A stretch of 61,654 bases of DNA from Clostridia bacterium (GTDB lineage: Bacteria; Bacillota_A; Clostridia; Oscillospirales; CAG-272): contig JAFTRQ010000068.1 of NCBI GenBank assembly GCA_017462125.1, positions 1-61,654 on the forward strand, read 5' to 3'. The position numbers were made by a program, and so were the translations under genes. The notes under the pieces are model-generated. The model worked only from the letters and a program-made list of their open reading frames with translations. It was not told the origin of the DNA and searched no databases. Shown piece by piece: positions 17,031 to 26,074 of the stretch; the first letter of the stretch is position 1; every line of letters starts with the position of its first letter.

Positions 17031-17651
17031 TCAGGTGTTTTTCATTACGATAGAGCCAACGCATTCGCTGACGTGCTCGCAAGCATCCGCGCAAGCTTCA
17101 AGGCAATCGTAGATTTGATGCCAAGAAAGAGTTTTGAGAGCATCGGTGGAGTTCTTCGTAAGCTCGTGCATCGTGGAAAGATAAAGCTTATCGCATTCCT
17201 CCTCAACGTCGTTGACGGCAACGATGAGAGAGTGGAGCTTCTTGGACTTTTTGAAGTTTTCAAAATCAGCCATAATCTCGCAAAGCAGATCGCACGCTTT
17301 TACAAGATGAGTTGCATATTCGATTGCCGCAGGCTCAATCGCCTTGATATTGTAGATGTAGAGCTTCTGCAATACCTCCTCGAGAAGGTCAAGCACGGTA
17401 TCGAGCTGTTGGCTCAGCATATCGAGATCCTCACGGTCAACGGGTGTAACAAATGCCTTTGCGAGCATCGCGTTCATTTCGTGCTTCTTCATATCCGCGC
17501 TGTGCTCAAACACGTGCATTTCTTTTACAAGGGTTTCGATGTTGTTAATATCATAGTTTTCGAGGCACTCAACCAGGTAAGCAGCCGCCTTCTTTGCAAG
17601 AGCAGAACACTCAGAGAAGTTTTCAAAATATAATTTATCGCCTTTAGCCAT
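17031..17651 (-). CDS. DUF47 / PhoU-like partner of the phosphate transporter
   Basis: A 206-residue, mostly helical protein with the DUF47 (PhoU-related) pattern: a helical core with repeated acidic D/E-x-x-x-D motifs (MHVFEHSADMKKHEM, LDMLSQQLDTVLDLLEEV, VNDVEEECDKL) that bind metal in PhoU proteins. These proteins accompany PiT permeases and are thought to regulate their activity. The start ATG is preceded by AAAGGA about 9 bases upstream. It lies 19 bases downstream of the PiT gene on the same strand, so they form an operon. Confidence 0.87.
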   Translation of the reverse strand: MAKGDKLYFENFSECSALAKKAAAYLVECLENYDINNIETLVKEMHVFEHSADMKKHEMNAMLAKAFVTPVDREDLDMLSQQLDTVLDLLEEVLQKLYIYNIKAIEPAAIEYATHLVKACDLLCEIMADFENFKKSKKLHSLIVAVNDVEEECDKLYLSTMHELTKNSTDALKTLSWHQIYDCLEACADACEHVSECVGSIVMKNT

Positions 17652-17670
17652 TTTATGTATTTCCTTTCAT

Positions 17671-18723
17671 TTAAATAAAGATAAATAAGAACAATTTCGT
17701 AACCAAGAAAGAAAGCAAACCGCATCCGGGGAAGGTAAGGATCCAGGTCATAACCATTTCCTTTACTACGCCGAAATTAATAGCGGATATTCTTTTTACC
17801 GCGCCTACACCCATAATAGAGGTTGTCTTTACGTGGGTTGTAGAAACGGGAAGGCCGAACACAGAGCAGAACACAAGGGAAATTGAAGAAGCAATATCTG
17901 CCGAAAATCCTTGATATTTTTCAAGCTTAACCATATCCATACCAACGGATTTGATAATCTTTTTACCGCCGATTGCCGTACCTGCCGCCATAACGAGAGA
18001 GCAGACAACCATCAGCCAAGTGGGGATCGCAAAGGTCGCGGCAGCGGCGCCCGTGCTCTGCAGCGTAAATACGCAAAGGAGGATGATACCCATAAACTTC
18101 TGACCGTCCTGCGCACCGTGCATGAATGCCATTGCGGCAGCACCAACGATCTGTGCGCCCTTGAAGAAGGGTTCGGTTTTGGGTCTGTTCATCTTGTAAC
18201 AGATCATTGTAACAAGCTTACCGATAAGCCATGCAAAGCCAAAGCCGAGCACAACCGAGATCACGATACCGATCAGTACCTTGCTCCACTCGCTCCACAC
18301 GATCGCGTCAAGACCGGTAAGTGCCATCGCACCGCCCGTAAGACCCGCAATCAGCGCGTGGCTTTCACTTGTGGGAATACCGAACAACCAAGCAAGCGTT
18401 GCCCAAATAACGATAGCAAGCATCGCCGCACACAATACGATGATAATGGTCTCACCCGAATTGTCGCCGAAATGAACCATACTCGTAATGGTAACTGCAA
18501 CCTTGTTACTTATCTGTGTCATTACGAATACACCAAGGAAATTGAATACCGCCGCCATCAGTATTGCCGCCTTCGGTGGCATACATCTCGTTACGACACA
18601 GGTTGCGATAGCGTTCGGCGCATCTGTCCAACCGTTAACGAGGATGACGCCGAGCGTCAGCGTAACTGCGACAAACAACAGCGGATTTGCCGTCATCTGA
18701 CTCCAAAACTCTAAAAACTCCAT
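17671..18723 (-). CDS. pit: Inorganic phosphate transporter, PiT family
   Basis: A 350-residue membrane protein with about 10 hydrophobic segments and the PiT signatures in both repeats: NGWTDAPNAIAT near residues 30-41 and AFMHGAQDGQKFMG near 200-213. GIPTSESHALI and GLPVSTTHVKT are the paired family motifs. It imports phosphate, probably with sodium or protons and as a metal-phosphate complex. It is shorter than E. coli PitA but normal for clostridial PiT. GGAAAGG lies just upstream of the ATG. It is the first gene of the two-gene PiT-DUF47 operon. Confidence 0.9.
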   Translation of the reverse strand: MEFLEFWSQMTANPLLFVAVTLTLGVILVNGWTDAPNAIATCVVTRCMPPKAAILMAAVFNFLGVFVMTQISNKVAVTITSMVHFGDNSGETIIIVLCAAMLAIVIWATLAWLFGIPTSESHALIAGLTGGAMALTGLDAIVWSEWSKVLIGIVISVVLGFGFAWLIGKLVTMICYKMNRPKTEPFFKGAQIVGAAAMAFMHGAQDGQKFMGIILLCVFTLQSTGAAAATFAIPTWLMVVCSLVMAAGTAIGGKKIIKSVGMDMVKLEKYQGFSADIASSISLVFCSVFGLPVSTTHVKTTSIMGVGAVKRISAINFGVVKEMVMTWILTFPGCGLLSFLVTKLFLFIFI

Positions 18724-19021
18724 AGATTACCTTTCCTTAAAATTATTTCAAGCGATAAACGCTTGATTTTCATACCATTATCCATTGTAACACAAAAATA
18801 TGAATAAATCTATATATTTACCTTTATTAGCATCAAAAATTGCAAAATATTGGGGCATAGGATAAATACCATCCTCCTCTCGATTTGGGCAAATTGTACA
18901 AATGTTGACCGAATAAATTTGAAATATCGTAATAACTTTCAATTTATTTTTTGCTGAAAATATGGTAAAATATATAGTTGGTAGAAAAAAGTATTATTTT
19001 GAAAAAATATAAGGAGAAGGT
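18724..19021. other. Divergent region between pit and typA
   Basis: About 300 AT-rich bases. The pit leader contains the inverted repeat CAAGCG-ataaa-CGCTTG (18749-18765). A possible typA -10 box is TAAAAT (18966-18971), without a convincing -35. No gene is seen. Confidence 0.45.
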
Positions 19022-20863
19022 ATGGTAAGAGAAGATTTAAGAAACGTGGCGATCATTGCCCACGTAGACCACGGAAAAACGACCCTTGTTGACGGACTTT
19101 TGAAGCAGGGCGGCATTTACAGAGATAATCAGGAAACCGTTACCAGAGTAATGGACTCTGACGACATTGAGAAGGAAAGAGGAATTACCATACTTGCAAA
19201 GAATACTGCCGTTCACTATAAGGACGTAAAGATCAACATCGTCGACACCCCCGGTCACGCAGACTTCGGCGGCGAGGTAGAGCGTGTGTTGAAGATGGTA
19301 AACGGTGTAATCCTGCTTGTTGACGCGGCAGAAGGCCCTATGCCTCAGACAAGATTCGTTCTCAAGAGAGCGCTTGAGCTGAACCATAAGGTAATCGTGT
19401 GCATCAACAAGATCGACAAGCCCGATGCACGTCTTGGTGAGGTAGAGGATGAGATCCTTGAGCTTCTCATTGACCTCGGTGCAAACGACGATCAGCTTGA
19501 TTCCCCCATGCTTTATTGCTCGGGCCGTTCGGGTACGGCAACAACCGATCCCGACGTAGAGGGTGAGGACCTTACGCCTCTGTTTGATACGATCCTTGAT
19601 TATATTCCCGCTCCCGAGGGTGAGCCCGACGGAGATCTTCAGGTTCTTGTATCTTCCGTTGACTATAACGAATACGTTGGCCGTATCGGTATCGGAAGAA
19701 TCGAGCGCGGCTCGATCAAGGTGAATCAGGAGGTGCTTGTCTGCAACTACCATAAGCCCGACGAAAAGCCGAGAAAAACAAAGGTAGTAGCACTCTTCCA
19801 GATCGACGGACTGAACAGAGTGCAGGTAGAAACCGCGCAGATCGGTGATATCATTTGCTTCTCGGGTATCGGAGACGTTTCCATCGGTGATACACTTACT
19901 TCAATCAACAATCCCGAGCCCCTTGAGTTTGTAAAGGTAAGCGAGCCCACGGTTGAAATGACCTTCTCGGTCAACACAAGCCCCCTTGCAGGAAAGGAAG
20001 GCAAATTCGTCACCTCCCGTCAGCTTCGTGAAAGACTTTACAGAGAGCTGCTCCGTGACGTTTCTCTCCGCGTTCGCGACGGTGAGACCACGGACGAATT
20101 TATCGTGTCGGGAAGAGGAGAGATGCATCTTTCCATCCTCATCGAAAATATGCGCCGTGAGGGCTACGAGCTGACCTGCTCGAACCCCAAGGTCATTCTG
20201 AAGGAGATCGACGGTGTTCAGTGCGAGCCTATGGAGCACGTTACGCTTGACGTTCCCAACGAATACGTTGGCGCGGTTATCGAAAAGCTCGGACAAAGAA
20301 AGGGTGACTTGATCGAAATGAACCCTGTCGGAAGCCGTATGAGAATCGAATACAGCATTCCTTCCAGATGTCTTTTCGGTTACAGATCCGAATTCCTTTC
20401 CGCAACACACGGCGAGGGTGTGCTCAACACTCTTTTTGACGGCTATCAGCCTCACCGCGGCGGTGTTATTATGAGATTCACAGGCGCACTTGTTGCGTCC
20501 GAGGCAGGTGTCACTACAAGATACGGTCTCTTCAACTCTCAGGACAGAGGACAGCTCTTTGTCGGTCCTCAGACAGAGGTATATGAAGGTATGATCGTCG
20601 GTGAAAACCCCAAGAACGACGATATTTCCATCAATCCCTGTAAGGAAAAGCATCTTACCGCGATCAGAAGCGCAGGTGCCGACGAGAAGCTCCTTCTCAC
20701 CCCTCCCAAGATCTTCAGCCTTGAGGAAGCAATCGAATTCATACAGGATGACGAGCTGATCGAGGTCACACCTAAGTCTATCAGACTCCGCAAAAAGATT
20801 CTTGATACAAGCATCCGTATGCGTGAAATGGTAAAAGCAAGAAGAGCAGCAGAGAATAACTGA
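19022..20863 (+). CDS. typA: Translational GTPase TypA/BipA
   Basis: A 613-residue ribosome-associated GTPase related to EF-G and LepA. It has G1 AHVDHGKTT, an effector region with ERGITI, G3 DTPGHADF and G4 NKID. The elongation-factor domains follow, and the BipA-specific C-terminal domain begins near residue 480. The length matches the family. It aids ribosome assembly and stress adaptation. AAGGAGAAGG immediately precedes the ATG. It is a single gene with a strong terminator. Confidence 0.96.
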   Translation: MVREDLRNVAIIAHVDHGKTTLVDGLLKQGGIYRDNQETVTRVMDSDDIEKERGITILAKNTAVHYKDVKINIVDTPGHADFGGEVERVLKMVNGVILLVDAAEGPMPQTRFVLKRALELNHKVIVCINKIDKPDARLGEVEDEILELLIDLGANDDQLDSPMLYCSGRSGTATTDPDVEGEDLTPLFDTILDYIPAPEGEPDGDLQVLVSSVDYNEYVGRIGIGRIERGSIKVNQEVLVCNYHKPDEKPRKTKVVALFQIDGLNRVQVETAQIGDIICFSGIGDVSIGDTLTSINNPEPLEFVKVSEPTVEMTFSVNTSPLAGKEGKFVTSRQLRERLYRELLRDVSLRVRDGETTDEFIVSGRGEMHLSILIENMRREGYELTCSNPKVILKEIDGVQCEPMEHVTLDVPNEYVGAVIEKLGQRKGDLIEMNPVGSRMRIEYSIPSRCLFGYRSEFLSATHGEGVLNTLFDGYQPHRGGVIMRFTGALVASEAGVTTRYGLFNSQDRGQLFVGPQTEVYEGMIVGENPKNDDISINPCKEKHLTAIRSAGADEKLLLTPPKIFSLEEAIEFIQDDELIEVTPKSIRLRKKILDTSIRMREMVKARRAAENN

Positions 20864-20870
20864 TAAATTA

Positions 20871-20912
20871 AAATATCCCCCAAGACGAATTCGTCTTGGG
20901 GGATATTTTTTT
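20871..20912. terminator. Perfect bidirectional terminator
   Basis: AAATATCCCCCAAGACGAA (20871-20889) pairs with its exact complement at 20890-20908, followed by a T-run. It serves typA and the convergent lipoprotein gene. Confidence 0.92.
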
Positions 20913-20926
20913 ATGCTTGGAATCTA

Positions 20927-23900
20927 TCAGGATGCACTCTTTGCAACGTTGGTAAATTCACCCATGGAAACGTACTTGTCACCGCAATCCTCGGAAATAT
21001 CGGAAATTTCGAGAGCGAGCTTAACTGTGATCTGCTCGTTTGATGCGAAATAAGAGGAAAGATCAATGGTCAGATCGTATCTTGCTCCGTATTTTTCTTC
21101 AATACCGCGCTTAGCCATTTCGGGATTCAAGTCGCTTTGATTTGTTTTGAAGGTTGCTCCCGTAGTGGTCCATCCGCTTGTCAACTCGTTACCGTTAGCA
21201 TCAAAGACCTTGAATACAATGTCCGCGATGCCACCGTTAACGCCTGCCCAACCGCTCATATAAAGCTTGCCGTCAGCGTCTGCCTTAAAGGACTTCACGT
21301 TGCCGCCTACCTCAAACGCTTTCGAATCAAAGGTGCGGTAATTATATTTGGTTTCAAAAACAAGAGGAGCAACGCTCTGGTCTGCTATCTTGCCAAAGAA
21401 GAAGACGTAGGAGGGAATGGACGTTTCAAATACAGCCTCTCCGCACTGACATACGCTTTGAATGTGAGCCTCATCGGTAGCGTCATCACCGTCATCGACG
21501 AAAACGTAACCAACAGCGCTCTGATGTGTGCAAGCCTCTTCAAGTGCTTTTTCTCCTGCAACAGCCGCTTCATCGGATTCGTAAACACGAACGTTCTTGA
21601 TGTAGGCGATAAGACAAAGCTTGTCGGTCTCGGTTGCGGGAACAGCCGCAAAGATCACGTTAACGGTCTCGCCAACGTAGTCGGTCAGATGAGCCGCAAT
21701 ACCGGAGGGAACGTTTTCAGAGCCTTGATAAATCGAGTTTGCTTGATATTGCAGGTAATTATAACCGAACATGTTGTTCGCAACCGCAATGATGCCGTTG
21801 CCCGCGTCAACAGTAGCGAAGGTTTCTCTGCCAAAGAGAACGCATTCGTTCCAAGTCTTTCCGTCGTCCGCAGACCACATATACTTCTCAACACCCTTGT
21901 CGATAACGGTCCAGCCTGCAATTGCAAGATAAGCATTATCTGCAGTAGGTCCGTCGAACGTGAGAATATCGATACCCTTTTCGGAGGTACCGCCACGCTG
22001 ATCGTGTGCGCCGCTTCCGTCGCCCGTACCGTTGATGAAGTCAATAGCGGAGCGATAGGTAAGATCGGACTCTGTCCAGCCGGATGCGGGATCGATAAAG
22101 GTCTCGGGATTGGGAGATTCTGTTTCATCCTCGCCGTCGGTTATAAAGCTGCCCGTTGCAAGGTTCAGAGTTGCTTTTTCAGTACCAAATTCGCAATAAA
22201 CTGCAGTACCCTTATTGCCGTTCAGCCTGCAAATATCGTCAAGATTATCGGAGATTCCGAAATAAGCGAGATCAACGCAGCTTTCCGTCGACATCACGCA
22301 GTTGAAGATATCAAGGCGCGCATATTTCGCAATAAACTTTCCGTTTGCGTTTGCGGAGAACGTAGGCAGACCCTGCTTGGACATATCAGCCACGAGAATA
22401 TGCCATTCGCCATCCTGAATGAGGGCAGGGAGATAGAAGTTATCAGCCGCAGCAGCACCGCCGTTGACCGTGCTTGTAAAGATCTGGAATTGGATCTTTT
22501 CGGAAACCGTCGTGGGAACTCTGTACTTAATAACGAGATACTGACCCGTAACGGTCTCCTCAGCCGCAGAGTAAGCGTTGAAGAAACCCTCGGGGTTGCT
22601 GTTGTTTCCGTAGAAGCTTGTGTAAGACTTATCAGCAGAAATAACTGCCTGGCCAATACCTGTGTTTGAGGCAGCCGCAGTAGCGAGCTCCTCGGGATTA
22701 ATGTAAACGTTGAGCGGATCGGTGTTTTCATCAACCTCGATCTTGGGCCAACCCTTGAAGTCTTCCTCGGCAACGACCTTAAAGGTTCTGCTCTCAGCGT
22801 TATCCATATTAACGGTGAAGGCATAGGAGTAAGTGCCGTCTCCGTCGTAATAAACGTTATAGCCGTCGTAATAATGCTTGTAATCAAGCTTGTCGGGAGT
22901 GTTGATAGAGGAAACTACGTACTCAACCCATTTTCCGTCAACCTTTTCGTAGATCTTGGGAGCCGTCAGCTTTTCGAAGCCGTAAACGCGAACAGCAACG
23001 TTGTTCGATGCGCCGGAGAGCGTGAATTCCGCGCTCTTGCCGTTGGTGGACTTGATTCTGGGAAGGAAGGGACTATCGAGCTTTTCGCCGTCTGTAACCT
23101 CAACCTTTAAAGGATCGAGACAGGTGTTCTCTCTGATGAGTTGCATATTCTTGTCATCGGTGGAATTGTACCAGCCCCAAGGAGAAATGATCATATTGAT
23201 CTTCATCGTATCTCCTGCCTTCAAGGTAACCTCTTCAAGGTCAAGAGAGAGGCTGTAAACGTAATTTGCGCCAACGATAACAAAGCCTTCGTTACATTCC
23301 TTGCCACCGATGGTGAATTCGGAATCATAGATCACGAAACCGAGGTTTACGTTATTTGTTGCCCAGTTTGCACTGCTGGAATAGAGATCGTAAAGAGAAA
23401 CGTAGGGAGACTTGTCGCCAAGCTTTAATATTTCGGGAGTATCGGTTCCGTTTGTAGCCTTGTGAACCACCTGATTGCTTTCATCAATGTAGCCCATTTT
23501 ACGGTAATGTCCCGCATAACCCTCGAAGGAGTAGAAGGAGAAGTCATTCTTGAAGTCTGCGATCGTGATGTCCTCAAGAACCTCGTATTCGATCTCGTAA
23601 TAAGCGCGGAGCTCATCGGTCTGCGCATATTCAAGATGTGTATAGGAGACTTTAATGCGTCCGTCATCGGAAACGTAATCCATAGTAGCTTCCGCATAAA
23701 CGGGTCCGGAGGAATCAATGTCATTATTTATGTTTTCAGTAGCGCTGTAGTTGCCGTCAGCATCGGTGTACTGCAGGAAATACTGATATCCGCCGTGCGT
23801 ATGCTGAGGCTGATTGCTGTATGCGCTTCCTTCAAGCTCATACCAATAGGGCATGGACATCGAGCGGAAGTCGGGAAGTGTCCAAAGGTCACGCGCACCG

Positions 23901-25852
23901 TACCAGGGAGAGATACAGCTTGTTTCGGTTGTACCGATAGAGAGATGATAATAGGGCCAGAAATACTGAATGGAGGACAGCTGCTTCAGCGGGAATGCGC
24001 CCCAATTCATATAGAGATTCAAAACCTTAACCGTAGTTTTTTCGCCTGCGGAAACAACAAGAGGGAAGTAGGTCTCACTGTAGGTGTGGTCACCTGCGTT
24101 GAATACGGGCTCTTCATCCTCGCCTCCGAAGTTCTTGTAGATCATAACGGGAACAGGGAGCAGAAGGTCGTTTTCTCCAAGAAGAGCGGCACCTTCACCG
24201 CATCCGCCTGAATAATAGGTGTAAACGTAGATCTTTCTGTCGGTGTCGCCACCTTCAACGATAACGTCACTTTCAAAATGACGGTTCCAATAAGTGAAGA
24301 AGGGCTCGTTGAAGCCTGTACCGCCAATGCTGAACTTATAAGCACCGCGCAGAGCATCGTATCCGAGATAGCTGTCACCGGAGACGGTCTGCAGGGGATT
24401 TCTCTCGTTCTCAGCCTCGACCAAGAATGCGTCAAAGGTGTGATTCTCATCGGTGTAAATACGCTGACCCATATAGAAGTCATTATTCGTGTACGTAACC
24501 TTTGCATTGGGAGGAATCATCTTGCCGTCCTTGGGTGCGGAGGTCTGTGTAATTACGTAGCTACCATCCTCAAGTGTTATGGTCAGCTTGCCGCTGTTTT
24601 CATGCTGAAGCAGGATGTATCCGAAGATACCCGCATCCTTAATGTCAAAGCCTACGTACTCGGCAGTATTCCAATCCACGCCGTCGATCGTCTCGTGGAG
24701 ACCCTTTGCGTCCTTAACGACCAGCTTGTCGACGGTATCAGCCGCGATCTTTGTGACCAAGCCGAACGCCTCAATGCCCTCTGTAACTTCCTTGGCTACA
24801 AAATGGAGCACCTGGTTCATCTTATCGGAATATGTGTGCAGGTTTCTGTCAACAACAATGTTGGGGGCGTCGGTAGATATCTTGACTGCCTTGATATCCT
24901 TCAATTCAATGGACTCACCCGTCTTACCAACGTCAAAACGCAGGGAAGTGACCACTCCCGTGTAATCCGGAACTCCGGAGAGCACGACCGTGTAGGTATG
25001 CCATTCGCCGTCTGCTTCAAGGCTGAAGCTTACTCTCTGGTCAGCGCTGTGACCCGTACGACTGCCCGCGATGAAATAAAGCTCACCGTTTGTGGACTTG
25101 GTCGTCTTCATCGTGAACTGAATCGCGTTGTAGGTTGCGGTATCGAAGCAATACTTATCGTTGGATTTTGAGTTAGCTGTGTAAACGTAGGGGTCAGAGC
25201 CATCTACGGTATACGTGATCACATCGTCTTTGATCTTGAAAGCGGATACGTCGTGCTTTCCTGTGACAGCACGTGCGGCGAATGCCTTTTCCTCTGTGAT
25301 CTCGGCACCGCCCATAAAGTTCTGCTCAAGAAGATGAACGTCGTAATAGTAATATCCCAATTTGTAGATATTCGCCCTCGCGGAAGCGGTGGATTGGGAT
25401 GCGTAATACGTCTTACCGCTCGTCATCTTAACGAAAACGTCCATAGTATTTTCTATATAAGAGTTACCGTCTTTATTTTTGATCGAGCTTACGACCTGAT
25501 CAACAGCAGAGGTGAGAGGGTACTCAAGTGTCATATTCTGATTCACTACAGTATATTTTTTTCTTGCAGCATCATAATATGCCTGAACACCGTCGGCAAG
25601 CTTGTTTGCCGCCATAATTGTGTCTGCATAATCGCCTTCGATCACGATCTCAGGCACAGTTTCGCTTTCCGTAACAGATTCACTTTCGGATTCGGATCCT
25701 GCCGCCTCCGTTGTGCTCTCCGTAGTCTGCTCGGAAGCAGACGTGTCAGAGGTCTCGTCATTTTGATTAGCGGGTGTACATGCTACCAATGTACCGCCCA
25801 GCATAACAAATGCGAGAAACGCGGAAATGAAAGAGAGTTTTGATTTTTTCAT
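20927..25852 (-). CDS. Very large lipoprotein of unknown function (1641 residues)
   Basis: I do not recognise this gene. The start at 25852 gives a clear lipoprotein signal peptide: MKKSKLSF, a hydrophobic stretch, then LVAC with the lipidated Cys at residue 25. AAAGGA lies 8 bases upstream. A Ser/Thr/Glu-rich linker (residues about 30-70) should tether the body outside the cell wall. The remainder is rich in aromatic residues, Gly and Asp, and looks like a chain of beta-sandwich domains resembling carbohydrate-binding or glycan-hydrolase accessory modules. A second low-complexity stretch (ETESPNPET) lies near residue 1240. It has a strong own promoter. Binding or processing of surface polysaccharide is a guess from context. 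Confidence 0.8.
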   Translation of the reverse strand: MKKSKLSFISAFLAFVMLGGTLVACTPANQNDETSDTSASEQTTESTTEAAGSESESESVTESETVPEIVIEGDYADTIMAANKLADGVQAYYDAARKKYTVVNQNMTLEYPLTSAVDQVVSSIKNKDGNSYIENTMDVFVKMTSGKTYYASQSTASARANIYKLGYYYYDVHLLEQNFMGGAEITEEKAFAARAVTGKHDVSAFKIKDDVITYTVDGSDPYVYTANSKSNDKYCFDTATYNAIQFTMKTTKSTNGELYFIAGSRTGHSADQRVSFSLEADGEWHTYTVVLSGVPDYTGVVTSLRFDVGKTGESIELKDIKAVKISTDAPNIVVDRNLHTYSDKMNQVLHFVAKEVTEGIEAFGLVTKIAADTVDKLVVKDAKGLHETIDGVDWNTAEYVGFDIKDAGIFGYILLQHENSGKLTITLEDGSYVITQTSAPKDGKMIPPNAKVTYTNNDFYMGQRIYTDENHTFDAFLVEAENERNPLQTVSGDSYLGYDALRGAYKFSIGGTGFNEPFFTYWNRHFESDVIVEGGDTDRKIYVYTYYSGGCGEGAALLGENDLLLPVPVMIYKNFGGEDEEPVFNAGDHTYSETYFPLVVSAGEKTTVKVLNLYMNWGAFPLKQLSSIQYFWPYYHLSIGTTETSCISPWYGARDLWTLPDFRSMSMPYWYELEGSAYSNQPQHTHGGYQYFLQYTDADGNYSATENINNDIDSSGPVYAEATMDYVSDDGRIKVSYTHLEYAQTDELRAYYEIEYEVLEDITIADFKNDFSFYSFEGYAGHYRKMGYIDESNQVVHKATNGTDTPEILKLGDKSPYVSLYDLYSSSANWATNNVNLGFVIYDSEFTIGGKECNEGFVIVGANYVYSLSLDLEEVTLKAGDTMKINMIISPWGWYNSTDDKNMQLIRENTCLDPLKVEVTDGEKLDSPFLPRIKSTNGKSAEFTLSGASNNVAVRVYGFEKLTAPKIYEKVDGKWVEYVVSSINTPDKLDYKHYYDGYNVYYDGDGTYSYAFTVNMDNAESRTFKVVAEEDFKGWPKIEVDENTDPLNVYINPEELATAAASNTGIGQAVISADKSYTSFYGNNSNPEGFFNAYSAAEETVTGQYLVIKYRVPTTVSEKIQFQIFTSTVNGGAAAADNFYLPALIQDGEWHILVADMSKQGLPTFSANANGKFIAKYARLDIFNCVMSTESCVDLAYFGISDNLDDICRLNGNKGTAVYCEFGTEKATLNLATGSFITDGEDETESPNPETFIDPASGWTESDLTYRSAIDFINGTGDGSGAHDQRGGTSEKGIDILTFDGPTADNAYLAIAGWTVIDKGVEKYMWSADDGKTWNECVLFGRETFATVDAGNGIIAVANNMFGYNYLQYQANSIYQGSENVPSGIAAHLTDYVGETVNVIFAAVPATETDKLCLIAYIKNVRVYESDEAAVAGEKALEEACTHQSAVGYVFVDDGDDATDEAHIQSVCQCGEAVFETSIPSYVFFFGKIADQSVAPLVFETKYNYRTFDSKAFEVGGNVKSFKADADGKLYMSGWAGVNGGIADIVFKVFDANGNELTSGWTTTGATFKTNQSDLNPEMAKRGIEEKYGARYDLTIDLSSYFASNEQITVKLALEISDISEDCGDKYVSMGEFTNVAKSAS

Positions 25853-25879
25853 AACTTTGTTCCTTTCTTGGGTGTGGCT

Positions 25880-25904
25880 TGTGTGTTTTATAATACGACA
25901 CACA
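25880..25904 (-). promoter_or_regulatory. Operator-like inverted repeat in the large lipoprotein leader
   Basis: TGTGTGT (25880-25886), 11 bases, ACACACA (25898-25904), directly downstream of the -10 box. Confidence 0.4.
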
Positions 25905-25909
25905 CATTT

Positions 25910-25939
25910 ATTATACCACGACTTGTATAATTTTGTCAA
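25910..25939 (-). promoter_or_regulatory. Promoter of the large lipoprotein gene
   Basis: Minus-strand TTGACA (25934-25939), 18 bases, TATAAT (25910-25915). The promoter location also excludes in-frame start codons upstream of 25852. Confidence 0.85.
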
Positions 25940-26004
25940 CCTATAATTTATAATAAAAATTTAATTACGACAATGCCGCAATTAATTTTCATTGGATTAA
26001 GAAA

Positions 26005-26040
26005 ACTCCGCTCTGAGCGTGATTACACTCAAAGCGGAGT
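26005..26040 (-). terminator. Terminator after the GH25 lipoprotein gene
   Basis: ACTCCGCT (26005-26012) pairs with AGCGGAGT (26033-26040), with an inner TGAG/CTCA stem; the minus strand continues into TTTTCTT. Confidence 0.8.
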
Positions 26041-26074
26041 GAATATTGTGGATTGAAGCTGCTATACAGCTTAT

